64,000 nucleotides of DNA from Dryocola sp036489025 (GTDB taxonomy: Bacteria; Pseudomonadota; Gammaproteobacteria; Enterobacterales; Enterobacteriaceae): NCBI GenBank assembly GCA_036489025.1, contig DASXGN010000051.1, positions 96,911 to 160,910 on the forward strand, read 5' to 3'. Shown piece after piece: positions 43,372 through 52,340 of this stretch. Both the position numbers and the translations under genes were made by a program. Below the pieces are notes generated by a model. That model saw only the letters and a list, made by a program, of their open reading frames with translations. It did no database searches and was not told the origin of the DNA. Each line of letters starts with the position of its first letter. Position 1 is the stretch's first letter.

Positions 43372-45954
43372 TCAGGCGCTGGCTTCTCTGCCCAGCCAGC
43401 TTTTGCTGGTATCGAGCATGTCCTCAGGCCATTCGTCAAATTTCACCGGGCGACAAAAATGATAGCCCTGCGCTTTTTCGCAGCCCATCGAGGCCAGCTT
43501 CTCGGCAACCTCCGCCGTTTCCACGCCTTCGGCGATCAGCGGCACGTTAAAGCCTTTGGCGAGCAGAATGACCGCCGAAATAATGGATTCGTTTTTCTTG
43601 TCCTTGAGCACGTCCATCACGAAGTTTCTGTCGATTTTCAGGGCGTCAAACTCCAGCTTGTGCAGATAGGAGAGGCTGGAGAAGCCGGAGCCGAAGTCGT
43701 CGATGGACAGGGTGACGCCGCTATTGCGCAGAATGGAAATGGTTTCTTTTAGCTCGCCGTCGCCTTTGATCATGCTGGTTTCGGTGATTTCGATGCAGAT
43801 ATTGCGGTTTTCCAGCCCCGCCTGCGCAATGGTGCTCAGCAGGTAGTCGCTGAAATCCGGCTGCGTCAGCTCGATAATCGACACGTTGACGTGCAGCTTG
43901 AAGTCGGTCGGGCAGAAGCCGCGCTTAATCTGCGAGGCCAGTTCGCCGCAGGCCTGGGCGATAATCCAGCGGCCCAGCTGAATGATAAATCCGGACTCTT
44001 CGGCAATTTCAATCAGCTTGTCCGGGCGAACCATGCCCAGCTCGGGGTTGTTCCAGCGCAGCAGGCATTCGGCCTCTTTCACGGTGGTGGAGCCCAGCTG
44101 AACGATCGGCTGGTAAACCAGATACAGCTCCTGATTAGGGATCGCACCGTACAGGTGGTTGAGCATGTTGATGTTGTTCAGCGCCTGCTCGCGCAGCGTA
44201 TCGTCATAGGTGCGGGTATGCACATTTTCCGACTGGCGGGCCGACTGCAGCGCGATGTTCGCATGAGTAATGGCGGTGCTTAACGGTACGGTGTCGTCAG
44301 GGCAGGCGGCAAGGCCGACGTGGCCCATAAACACGAAGCCGCTGCTTTCATACTCGCTTTCCGCTTCCTGCATCAGGCTCATCAGGCTGGCGGTGCGGGC
44401 GGCCAGGCGACCCGGCGTTTTCACCGGGCAGCAGATAATAAATCTGTCTACGGCGTCGCGGGCCAGCACCACGTCTTCAGGGAAGTGGCGGTTGATGAAG
44501 TCGATAAAGGCCTGCAGATAGCGGGTGGCGTAGGTGCTGCCGAGGTTGTTAATCATCGTCTGCACGTTGCTCAGGCTGACGATGCCAATCACGCCCTGGA
44601 AGGTGGGTTTGGCCTGGGTCAGCGCCGCCAGCAGGCCCTTGCGGGTCAGCAGGCCGGTTTCGCTGTCGATATTGATCTGGTCTTCAAGGCGGGCAAAGGC
44701 GGTGTCCAGATCGTTGGACATCTGGTGCAGGGCGCTGTCCAGCGAGTTGACCTCGTGGAAAGACCAGCCCTGATGGCGTTCAATTTTCCGACGCTGGGCG
44801 ATATCCGGCGCCTGTTCGGCGATTTTCTTCAGCGGATTCACCACCACTGACAGAATGCGGTGGGCGATAAAACAGCTTACCAGGAAGACCATCACCGCGA
44901 TAAGAATGGTGATGCTGCGGTAGCCGGAAAGCTTGCCGATCAGCTCGTTTTCCGAGACCAGCACCACCATGTGCCAGCCTTTCAGATTCTGTGTATCACC
45001 GACCTTAATGACTTTACAGAAGTAGCGCGTGCCGTCGACTTCAATCTTGTTGATGATGCCGTCGTCTTTCTTCAGGAACGCGGCGGTGGCTTTGACCACC
45101 GGCTCTTCGCTCTGGGACACCAGCGGTAAATCCGCGCCGCTTTGTTCGGCCAGGCCGTGAACCTTCTGGTTCTGGATCAGCTCGGGGGCCGAGGTGGCGA
45201 TGATTTGCTGTTTGTCGTTGACGAGGTAAATCAGGCTGTGTTCGGCGGTAGTCAGGCTGGTGAGGTAGCGGCTCAGGCGGCTTAAGCGCAGATCGCTTGA
45301 GATCACGCCAATGTACTGGCCCTTGCGGTCGACGACCGGGGAGCTAAAAGAGATGCTGACGCCGGACTCCGAGTTAACGTCGCGGTAGGCGTTGCTCCAC
45401 GTCGAGGTGTGGGACTGGTTTACCGCGCTAAACCACGGGCGCTCAAAGAGGTTGTAATCGCTGACGCTGTACATCACCGGGCTGGTGTCGGTGCCGTCGC
45501 GGTAGAACACCAGCTTGTTGTCGGTTTCGCCGTTCTTTTTAATCTGGAAGATCCAGTTCGACTCCAAATCGCGGCTGAAGCCGACATAGTTGCCCTCTAC
45601 GCTGCCAAAGGCGATGGAGCTGAGCAGGGAGTCGCGGGTAAACATCTGCGTCATCACCTTGTACAGGTAATTACCGATGTCGGTGAAAGCTCTGCTCCGG
45701 TCGCTCGCGTCCACCGTTTTGATAAACAGCGTGGCGATGGAGTTGGCCTGCTGCGGAATATTAATGTAGTAGTTCAGCGCGTTGCCTACCGCTTCGCCGC
45801 GCGTGTTGATGATGCGCTCGCTCATCACGTTGAGCGTGTCGTTTTCGCGGTAGAACTGAATGTAAACCACGCTGACGATAGTCAGCGAGGCGAAGATAAA
45901 GAACACGATAAATATGGCGGTGCGCAGCGACAGCTGAAGGGGCCTGGCCATCAT
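43372..45954 (-). CDS. c-di-GMP phosphodiesterase, dCache-HAMP-degenerate GGDEF-EAL
   Basis: An 860-residue membrane protein: helix 1 at 12-32, a periplasmic dCache sensor (35-345), helix 2 at 347-370, HAMP, a degenerate GGDEF (AVDRF at 501-505 in place of GGDEF) and an EAL domain. The EAL residues are kept: E629 (motif ECL), N690, E725, D752-D753, K773, E809 and Q829, so it should hydrolyse c-di-GMP. It overlaps the diguanylate cyclase gene by 4 bp: the opposing enzymes are co-translated. Confidence 0.9.
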   Translation of the reverse strand: MMARPLQLSLRTAIFIVFFIFASLTIVSVVYIQFYRENDTLNVMSERIINTRGEAVGNALNYYINIPQQANSIATLFIKTVDASDRSRAFTDIGNYLYKVMTQMFTRDSLLSSIAFGSVEGNYVGFSRDLESNWIFQIKKNGETDNKLVFYRDGTDTSPVMYSVSDYNLFERPWFSAVNQSHTSTWSNAYRDVNSESGVSISFSSPVVDRKGQYIGVISSDLRLSRLSRYLTSLTTAEHSLIYLVNDKQQIIATSAPELIQNQKVHGLAEQSGADLPLVSQSEEPVVKATAAFLKKDDGIINKIEVDGTRYFCKVIKVGDTQNLKGWHMVVLVSENELIGKLSGYRSITILIAVMVFLVSCFIAHRILSVVVNPLKKIAEQAPDIAQRRKIERHQGWSFHEVNSLDSALHQMSNDLDTAFARLEDQINIDSETGLLTRKGLLAALTQAKPTFQGVIGIVSLSNVQTMINNLGSTYATRYLQAFIDFINRHFPEDVVLARDAVDRFIICCPVKTPGRLAARTASLMSLMQEAESEYESSGFVFMGHVGLAACPDDTVPLSTAITHANIALQSARQSENVHTRTYDDTLREQALNNINMLNHLYGAIPNQELYLVYQPIVQLGSTTVKEAECLLRWNNPELGMVRPDKLIEIAEESGFIIQLGRWIIAQACGELASQIKRGFCPTDFKLHVNVSIIELTQPDFSDYLLSTIAQAGLENRNICIEITETSMIKGDGELKETISILRNSGVTLSIDDFGSGFSSLSYLHKLEFDALKIDRNFVMDVLKDKKNESIISAVILLAKGFNVPLIAEGVETAEVAEKLASMGCEKAQGYHFCRPVKFDEWPEDMLDTSKSWLGREASA

Positions 45955-46967
45955 TTGTCTCCATCAAAAGTGAATGAATTCTTGCCGTCCTTTTTGGATG
46001 CGTACAAATTCTGGTCGGCTTGAATCATCGCTTTTTCAACGTTTCCGTCGCAGCGGGCTACGCCGATGGACAGTGAGGGCGTGAAGTGGCCGCCTTCCGG
46101 CAGAGGAATTTTTAGTGAGTTAATCGTATCGATAACGCGGCTGGCGGCGATTTTTGCCCCCATCTGGTCGGTTTTAAAAAGGAAGATCGAGAATTCATCG
46201 CCGCCCATGCGCACCACGATGTCGTGATCGCGAATGTGCAGCTTCATGCTGTGCGCGCACTCCTGAAGTACCCGGTCGCCAAAGGCGTGACCGTAGCTGT
46301 CGTTCACCGACTTGAAGTCGTCCACGTCGATGGCAAGGATGTAGCAGATACCTTCACTTTCGCGGATTTTCGTCATGTATCGACGGTTATAGACGCCGGT
46401 TAGCGGGTCAATCATGTAGTTGCCGCGCAGGCTGCGCAGGGAATAGAAGTAGTAAACCGCCTGCACGCAGCGGATCAGCGCCATAATGGTCGGGATAAGG
46501 ATCAGAATCAGCAGCTGACGTTTATAGACGCTTTTGGTGTCGTCGAGCAGGCTTTTGGCGAGGATGGAGAAGCGGTTATCGTTGACCGCTATCTCGTGAT
46601 AAACCTGACGGGTATCGAGGTCGCGGGTTTTCAGATAGATGTTTTCCGCGAAATGTTCTTCTTCGTACTTCACCGCATCGCTGATCGGCGATTTGAAAAC
46701 GTTCTTCACGTAGTCGCTATACAGCCCGGCAACCTCCTGCTGATAATTTTCCTTTTCGCCCGCGTGCAGGAAAATAATGTCATTAATTTTGGTCAGATAG
46801 TCCGACTTCATAATGGAAATATTGAGAACGCTTTCGATCTCATTGTTCATCTTCTCAATTTTGGTATAGAACAGCGCAAAGCAGATCAGGCTCACGACCA
46901 GCGAAGTGATGGTAATGAAATAGTGCCAGCTGGCGGAATTGCTGTAGGCGTCGGTGCGGCGCGTCAT
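45951..46967 (-). CDS. Diguanylate cyclase with membrane sensor
   Basis: A 338-residue protein with two membrane helices (about 16-34 and 151-175) flanking a periplasmic helical domain, then an active GGDEF (255-259). RDHD at 246-249, five residues before it, is an intact inhibitory I-site, so the enzyme should be product-inhibited. The ATG at 46967 was chosen because a GGGTGA sequence precedes it; ATG 46985 has none. It likely supplies the c-di-GMP that BcsA needs. Confidence 0.88.
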   Translation of the reverse strand: MTRRTDAYSNSASWHYFITITSLVVSLICFALFYTKIEKMNNEIESVLNISIMKSDYLTKINDIIFLHAGEKENYQQEVAGLYSDYVKNVFKSPISDAVKYEEEHFAENIYLKTRDLDTRQVYHEIAVNDNRFSILAKSLLDDTKSVYKRQLLILILIPTIMALIRCVQAVYYFYSLRSLRGNYMIDPLTGVYNRRYMTKIRESEGICYILAIDVDDFKSVNDSYGHAFGDRVLQECAHSMKLHIRDHDIVVRMGGDEFSIFLFKTDQMGAKIAASRVIDTINSLKIPLPEGGHFTPSLSIGVARCDGNVEKAMIQADQNLYASKKDGKNSFTFDGDK

Positions 46968-47433
46968 GGATTCACCCAATCTCATAATTAAGGGACATTA
47001 CGCTTTTGCAGGCTGCTTTCTGCGAAACGTTCAAGGGACCCACAACTCGCTAACTCAGGTTTTGCCCGCGTTTTACTGGGGCTAACAAAGCCTGTTCTGG
47101 GTAGGTGGCTACCCTACCACTGCACGCCTGAATTGGTTATTTATAGAGTAAAAACCAATACATTCATTTTTTATGTCTACTTATAAGTATATATATAGAT
47201 TTTAAATCTGTATTTTGCGATTGATGGCTTAATCACCCATCAGCCGATTCCTGTTGGCAGGTGGTGGCCTGGCCGCTTAGAAAAACAGCGCTTTAGCCTG
47301 CCTTCCTTCCGCCAAACCCCCTGACTTGAATAAGCTTAAGCTTGCTCTATGCTCAAATCAGATGTCTGAAACGGGCGCGCCGGTACGAGCGGCCAATGAA
47401 TAAAAAGATCTCAACATCCTCTGGGTAATTCAT
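46968..47433. promoter_or_regulatory. Divergent control region between cyclase and MscS operon
   Basis: A 466-bp gap without a gene. Contains a hairpin GGGTAG-GTGG-CTACCC near 47100, an inverted repeat ATTGGTT-14 bp-AACCAAT at 47132-47159, and the mscS-side promoter (separate entry). Regulators are unknown. Confidence 0.45.
47326..47353 (+). promoter_or_regulatory. Candidate promoter of the MscS/Omp85 operon
   Basis: TTGAAT (47326-47331), 16-bp spacer, TATGCT (47348-47353); about 75 bp of leader remain before the ATG at 47434. The spacer contains the palindromic AAGCTTAAGCTT. Confidence 0.4.
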
Positions 47434-49047
47434 ATGAAAAGGTGGCCGATCGTTTTTCTGGCATGGATGTCCGTGTGCCTGTCGTTTGCCTCAATGGCCG
47501 CCGAGCCGCGTCAGCTTCCGACCGAGCAGGATAAAGCCCGGACGGTGGCAATTTTTCACCAGCCCATCGTGATGCTGCAGGCGAAGTTCGGGCAGACCAC
47601 CCCCGAAGAGCGCGTGCTGCGCATTCGCAATACCCTGCGTTCCTTGACCGAGGAAGATATTCGCCAGCCGGTCAAAATTATTCCGGTAAATCGCTATGGC
47701 CAGCAGGGGCGGCTATTTGTCATCCACGACAAACCGCTGATGCTGCTGATGCAGGGCGATTTGGACGAGGGTGACGATCTGACTCTTGACCAGGCCGCGC
47801 AGCGGGTGCTGACCAGATTCAACGCGCAGCGCACCTCATTAATGGATCAGTATTCCCCCACTTATTTAGGCTGGGCGGCGGTGAAGACGCTGGGCGGCAC
47901 CATCGTGCTGCTGCTCCTGTTTTACGGCGCGTTCAAAGGCTGGCAAAAAGTTAAACGCTATTTTCAAAGCGAGCGGGCGCAAAGACGCAGGATAATCTCT
48001 CCGCGCTGGCGGGAGCTGCTCGGCGCGTTTGAAATTTATCTCTTTGGCCTGCTGATGGTTTTGTTTGGCATCGCGGCGTTTTACGTCTGGCTGAGCTGGC
48101 TGTTTCGGCTTTATCCGTGGACGCGGGTCTGGGGCGAGTCGCTCGGCGACTGGTCGATTAACGTGGTGCAAAAAATTGCGCTGTCTATTGTCTCCGCGCT
48201 GCCCGGTTTGCTTATCGTGCTGATCATCTGTTTGCTCACCGCTTTTATCCTCAAGCTGCTGAAAATTTTGCTCAAGCGTGTCGAAACCGGCCGGTTGCAG
48301 GTGCCCGGCCTGCACCCGGAAACCGTGGGCGCCACGCGCAAGCTGATTTCGGTGATGGTGTGGCTGTTTGCTTTATCCGCCGCCTATCCGTTTTTGCCGG
48401 GGGCCAATTCGCTGGCCTTTAAGGGCGTCAGCGTGTTCTTTGGCCTGATGCTTACCCTCGGCTCGGCGGGGGTCATGAACCATGCGATGAGCGGGCTGGT
48501 GCTGATTTATTCCCGCGCGCTGCGCAAAGGCGACGTTATCCGCATCGGTGATAACGAAGGGTTGGTCAGCGAGGTGGGGATGCTCGCCACCAAAATTCTC
48601 ACCCGCGAAAGCTATGTGGTGACCGTGCCAAACGCCGTGGTGGTCAGCGGGAAAATCACCAACCTCAGCGCGGAAAATCCCGGCGGCGGCGTCAACCTGA
48701 CCACCAGCGTGACCATCGGCTACGACACGCCGTGGCGGCAGGTGCATGCCATGCTCGAGCTGGCGGCCAGCCGCACGAAAGGCATCGAGCTGGGGACTTC
48801 TCCGCTGGTTCGCCAGCTCAACCTGATGGACTGGTATATCGCCTACGAGCTTCAGGTGAAGCTGCGCGCGGGCGAATCGCTCGCGGGCGTTAAGAGCGAG
48901 CTGCACAGCCATATTCAGGATGTGTTCAACGAGTTTAACGTGCAGATTATGTCGCCAAACTTTGTGAACCAGCCGGAAAACGCGGTGATGGTGACGCGCG
49001 ACAACTGGTTTACCGCCCCGGCCGCTCAGCCTGACAAGCTGCCATGA
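47434..49047 (+). CDS. MscS-family mechanosensitive channel with periplasmic N-domain
   Basis: A 537-residue protein: signal peptide ending at SMAA, a periplasmic domain of about 120 residues, then four to five membrane helices and the MscS pore and beta domain (LMLTLGSAGVMNHAMSGLVLI; DVIRIGDNEGLVSEVGMLATKI; VTVPNAVVVSGKITNLS). The channel opens under membrane tension to release solutes. It overlaps the next gene by 4 bp and leads a five-gene envelope operon, which is not the usual setting for MscS. Confidence 0.88.
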   Translation: MKRWPIVFLAWMSVCLSFASMAAEPRQLPTEQDKARTVAIFHQPIVMLQAKFGQTTPEERVLRIRNTLRSLTEEDIRQPVKIIPVNRYGQQGRLFVIHDKPLMLLMQGDLDEGDDLTLDQAAQRVLTRFNAQRTSLMDQYSPTYLGWAAVKTLGGTIVLLLLFYGAFKGWQKVKRYFQSERAQRRRIISPRWRELLGAFEIYLFGLLMVLFGIAAFYVWLSWLFRLYPWTRVWGESLGDWSINVVQKIALSIVSALPGLLIVLIICLLTAFILKLLKILLKRVETGRLQVPGLHPETVGATRKLISVMVWLFALSAAYPFLPGANSLAFKGVSVFFGLMLTLGSAGVMNHAMSGLVLIYSRALRKGDVIRIGDNEGLVSEVGMLATKILTRESYVVTVPNAVVVSGKITNLSAENPGGGVNLTTSVTIGYDTPWRQVHAMLELAASRTKGIELGTSPLVRQLNLMDWYIAYELQVKLRAGESLAGVKSELHSHIQDVFNEFNVQIMSPNFVNQPENAVMVTRDNWFTAPAAQPDKLP

Positions 49048-50189
49048 AGCGGCCAGCCCGCACGCTGGCTGCGCTGTTTGCCCTGGGGATGCCTACTTTT
49101 GCCTGTGCTGCGGGGCTGATTGATGAAACTGACGGCTGGCTGGATATGAGTGAATACCTGAGCGATAACAGCTACGGATTCCTGCCGGTTCCCGTGGTGA
49201 TAACCGAACCGGCTATCGGCTATGGCGGAGGAATGTTCGGCCTGTTTTTGCAGGATTCGCCGGACAGCATTGCCGCTAAGGCTCGGCCAGACGGAAAAAG
49301 CGTGCCTCCTTCGGTTACCGCTTTCGGCGGCGGCGGAACGCAGAACGGCACCTGGTTTGTCGGCGGCGGACATCGTCATACCTGGCGCAACGACGGCGTT
49401 CGCTATCTGGTCGCGCTGGGCTATGCGGACATTAATCTTGATATTTATTCCGGGGATATTCCCGCGCTGGACAAGGGGAAGGGCGTTAGCACGCAAACCA
49501 AAGGCTATGGCGGCATGCAGAAGCTGCTGTTCCGCATCGCCGATACGCCCTTTTTTATCGGCGGCTCGCAGTTCTACGCCAACATGGCCGTTTCGGCGGA
49601 TAACGCTCTGATTGACCGGGCGGTGAAGAGAACGCTGGGGGAAAACAGCGCCAGCTCGGGCCTTGGGCTGCTGGCGGAATACGACACGACGGATAATTTC
49701 TTTTATCCGCATAGCGGGCTTACGGCGAGTGCGGAATATCAGTTCTTCAGCGGCTTTCTCGGCGGCGATTACCGCTACGATTTGCTGACCCTGGACGGCA
49801 AGTATTTTTATCCGCTAAGCCGTGACTTCACGCTGGCCACGGCGGGGAATTATCAGGCGCTCTCCGGCCACAGCCAGCATTTACCGCCCCTGGCGCGGCC
49901 CTATATTCAGCTGCGCGGGATCTCGCGCTATCGCTACCAGGCTGATTTTGTCAGCACTGTTCAGACGCAGCTGGAATGGCAGATGACGCCGCGCTGGACG
50001 TTACAGGGCTTCGTCGGCGCGGGCAGCGCCAGCAAAGAGCGGGAAGAGCTGTATCAGCAGGTGGAAGTGGCGTATGGCGGCGGGTTTCGCTACCTGATTG
50101 CGCGGCAGTTTGGCCTGCATACCGGGATCGATGTCGCCTTCAGCGATAGCGAGCAGGCGCTCTATTTTAACGTCGGGGCCGGGCTGTAA
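49044..50189 (+). CDS. Omp85-superfamily barrel protein (BamA/TamA-like, no POTRA)
   Basis: A 381-residue outer-membrane protein with a signal peptide ending ACAA, then a barrel with the alternating pattern and an aromatic C-terminal half (YRYQADFVSTVQTQLEW; YGGGFRYLIARQFGLHTG). No POTRA domains are seen; the barrel starts about 35 residues in (VVITEPAIGYGGGMFG). The C-terminus ends ALYFNVGAGL. The start ATG overlaps the mscS stop. Confidence 0.8.
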   Translation: MKRPARTLAALFALGMPTFACAAGLIDETDGWLDMSEYLSDNSYGFLPVPVVITEPAIGYGGGMFGLFLQDSPDSIAAKARPDGKSVPPSVTAFGGGGTQNGTWFVGGGHRHTWRNDGVRYLVALGYADINLDIYSGDIPALDKGKGVSTQTKGYGGMQKLLFRIADTPFFIGGSQFYANMAVSADNALIDRAVKRTLGENSASSGLGLLAEYDTTDNFFYPHSGLTASAEYQFFSGFLGGDYRYDLLTLDGKYFYPLSRDFTLATAGNYQALSGHSQHLPPLARPYIQLRGISRYRYQADFVSTVQTQLEWQMTPRWTLQGFVGAGSASKEREELYQQVEVAYGGGFRYLIARQFGLHTGIDVAFSDSEQALYFNVGAGL

Positions 50190-50235
50190 AGCCGCCGCGC
50201 GCCGACAGATAACGCAGACCTATAAAGGGAAGCCG

Positions 50236-51210
50236 ATGAAGAAAACCGTGAAATGGGGGCAAACCTGCCGGGTGATGGTTATGCCGCTGCTGTTTTTGTC
50301 CGGCGCAGCCTTTGGCGCCGCTGCGGATTCCCCACCGGAAAGCCGCACTTTTCCTATCTGGGGCGATGAGGCGCGCGAGCGCGGATACGCTATTCCGCTG
50401 CCTTTCGGCGCTAACCTCAGCTACATGAATATTCGTCAGAACGTCGACGTGGAAAGTATCACCTTTTCCGGCCTTAAGCTTGGCGATCATCCCATTCCCA
50501 GCGACATGTTCGCCATCGACGTCAGCCATACCCGCGAGCGCAGCAAAACGGAGAATCTGCGCCTCGATATGTGGGTCTTTCCCTTTCTGAATATCTACGG
50601 GCTGGTGGGCTATACCAAAGGCTCGTCGGTTTCCAACGTGTCCGTCGATGCCGACCCTTCAAACTACACCGGCGTGAACAGGGTTATCGCCTCGGCGGTT
50701 CACTCCCTTAATCAAAGCGGCGATCTGCGCGACATTGATTTTACCCTCGACTTTGAAGGGCGGACCTGGGGCACGGGCTTCACGCTTGCCGGGGGATACA
50801 AGAACTGGTTCACGCTGGTGGATACCAATTACACCCGCACCGATTTTGACATTCTGGACGGCAGTATTTCAGCGATCACCGTTTCGCCCCGGCTGGGCTA
50901 TCGCTTTGCCATGCCGGGCATTGCCGGGCCGTCGCATTTAAGCCTGTGGGTCGGGGCGATGTATCAGGACGTCGAGCAGGAGTTTAAGGGCAAGCTTTCC
51001 GACCTGCATATGCCCGCCGAGCTCCAGCCGCTGATTAATACCGTGAACCAGGATGACCAGGGGCGCTTTGACGTGAAGCAGCACCTGACTTCGCCATGGA
51101 ATACGCTGCTCGGGGCCCAGTATGAAATCACGCAGAATTTCAACGTGCTGACCGAAGTGGGCTTTAACGAGCGCAACAGTTTCTTCCTCGCGGGTGAATA
51201 TCGATTCTGA
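50236..51210 (+). CDS. Outer-membrane beta-barrel protein (unassigned)
   Basis: A 324-residue protein with a signal peptide ending SGAAFGAA and beta-rich repeats (IPLPFGANLSYMNIRQNVDV; FTLAGGYKNWFTLVDTNYTR) ending in the barrel signature FFLAGEYRF with terminal Phe. I do not recognise the family. The ATG at 50236 was chosen because AAGGGAAG precedes it; a longer frame overlaps the previous gene. Its last base is shared with the next start. Confidence 0.75.
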   Translation: MKKTVKWGQTCRVMVMPLLFLSGAAFGAAADSPPESRTFPIWGDEARERGYAIPLPFGANLSYMNIRQNVDVESITFSGLKLGDHPIPSDMFAIDVSHTRERSKTENLRLDMWVFPFLNIYGLVGYTKGSSVSNVSVDADPSNYTGVNRVIASAVHSLNQSGDLRDIDFTLDFEGRTWGTGFTLAGGYKNWFTLVDTNYTRTDFDILDGSISAITVSPRLGYRFAMPGIAGPSHLSLWVGAMYQDVEQEFKGKLSDLHMPAELQPLINTVNQDDQGRFDVKQHLTSPWNTLLGAQYEITQNFNVLTEVGFNERNSFFLAGEYRF

Positions 51211-52340
51211 TGAACCTGACCGCACGCCTGGCCCTCGTCTTTGCGAGCCTGCTGCTGGCTCCCCTCAGCGCCCAGGGTATCACCCGCGACGAGGTGGACC
51301 AGTTTCTCGGGAAAATGGGCGCGGACGATAGTTTTGACGCCGGCAAGGGCATCAGCTGGAGCGTGCTGCCGGGGCCATTTTATACGCCCGAACTAAAGCT
51401 GGGGCTCGGGACGGCCATTGCCGGTATTTACCGCGTGGACCCGTTTGACAAAGTCACACAGAATTCATCGATTTCCCTGACCGGCTTCGTCAGCAGCAGC
51501 GGGGCGCTGGGCGTCGGCATGAAAAACTATACGTTTTTTAGCGACGATCTCTGGCGGCTGTTTGTGGACGGTTCGCTGGCGAGAATTCCCACCGGCTTTT
51601 GGGGCATTGGCTACGACGCGGCCCAGGGCGATAAACAGAAATACACCGAAGAGTCTTTCCAGCTGCATCCGCAGATAATGCGCCAGCTGGTCGACAATCT
51701 TTACGCTGGCGTCGGCTGGGATTTTTCCACGCTGCATGCCAGCGTGGAGGATGCCCATCCCGGCGACTTGTTTACCCGGTATCACGCTGGCACCTCGCCG
51801 GTGAGCTCGGGCGCGACGGTGACGCTCAATTACGACACGCGGGACGTGATTACCCGGCCGCAGAAAGGCCAGTTCTTCAGCGCTGAATACAGCGTATTTG
51901 ACCCGGATTTTGGCTCCGATACGCATTTTACCGTGCTGCAATTGCAATATAACTATTACTACGCGCTGAATGAAAACGACGTGCTGGCGTGGGATCTCTG
52001 GGGCCGCTTCGCCAGAGGTGAGGTGCCCTGGGACAGGCTTTCCGAAGCCGGGGATGACAACCGTATGCGCGGTTATTATCAGGGGCGCTATCGCGATAAA
52101 GACGTGGTCAGCACGCAGCTGGAATATCGCAAAAAGCTTAGCTGGCGGCACGGCTACGTTCTTTGGCTCGGGGCCGGTTCACTGGGGGCAAATCCGCAGG
52201 ATTTATCGCATCATCCCGTGCTGCCGACTGTGGGGGCTGGCTACCGCTTCGAGGTTAAACCGGACATGAATATTCGTCTCGATTTAGGATTTGGCAAAGA
52301 GAGCGCCGGTTTCTATTTCCAGGTAGCGGAGGCATTTTAA
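51210..52340 (+). CDS. Second Omp85-superfamily barrel protein (BamA/TamA-like, no POTRA)
   Basis: A 376-residue outer-membrane protein related in layout to the product two genes upstream: signal peptide ending SAQG, short N-terminal segment, then a barrel with GLGTAIAGIYR, VTLNYDTRDVITRPQKGQFF (typical Omp85 D-T-R-x3-x-P-x-x-G) and DNRMRGYYQGRYRD (the VRGY-like motif), ending YFQVAEAF with terminal Phe. The RMRGYY match to the (V/I)RGF tip motif supports Omp85. Confidence 0.82.
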   Translation: MNLTARLALVFASLLLAPLSAQGITRDEVDQFLGKMGADDSFDAGKGISWSVLPGPFYTPELKLGLGTAIAGIYRVDPFDKVTQNSSISLTGFVSSSGALGVGMKNYTFFSDDLWRLFVDGSLARIPTGFWGIGYDAAQGDKQKYTEESFQLHPQIMRQLVDNLYAGVGWDFSTLHASVEDAHPGDLFTRYHAGTSPVSSGATVTLNYDTRDVITRPQKGQFFSAEYSVFDPDFGSDTHFTVLQLQYNYYYALNENDVLAWDLWGRFARGEVPWDRLSEAGDDNRMRGYYQGRYRDKDVVSTQLEYRKKLSWRHGYVLWLGAGSLGANPQDLSHHPVLPTVGAGYRFEVKPDMNIRLDLGFGKESAGFYFQVAEAF

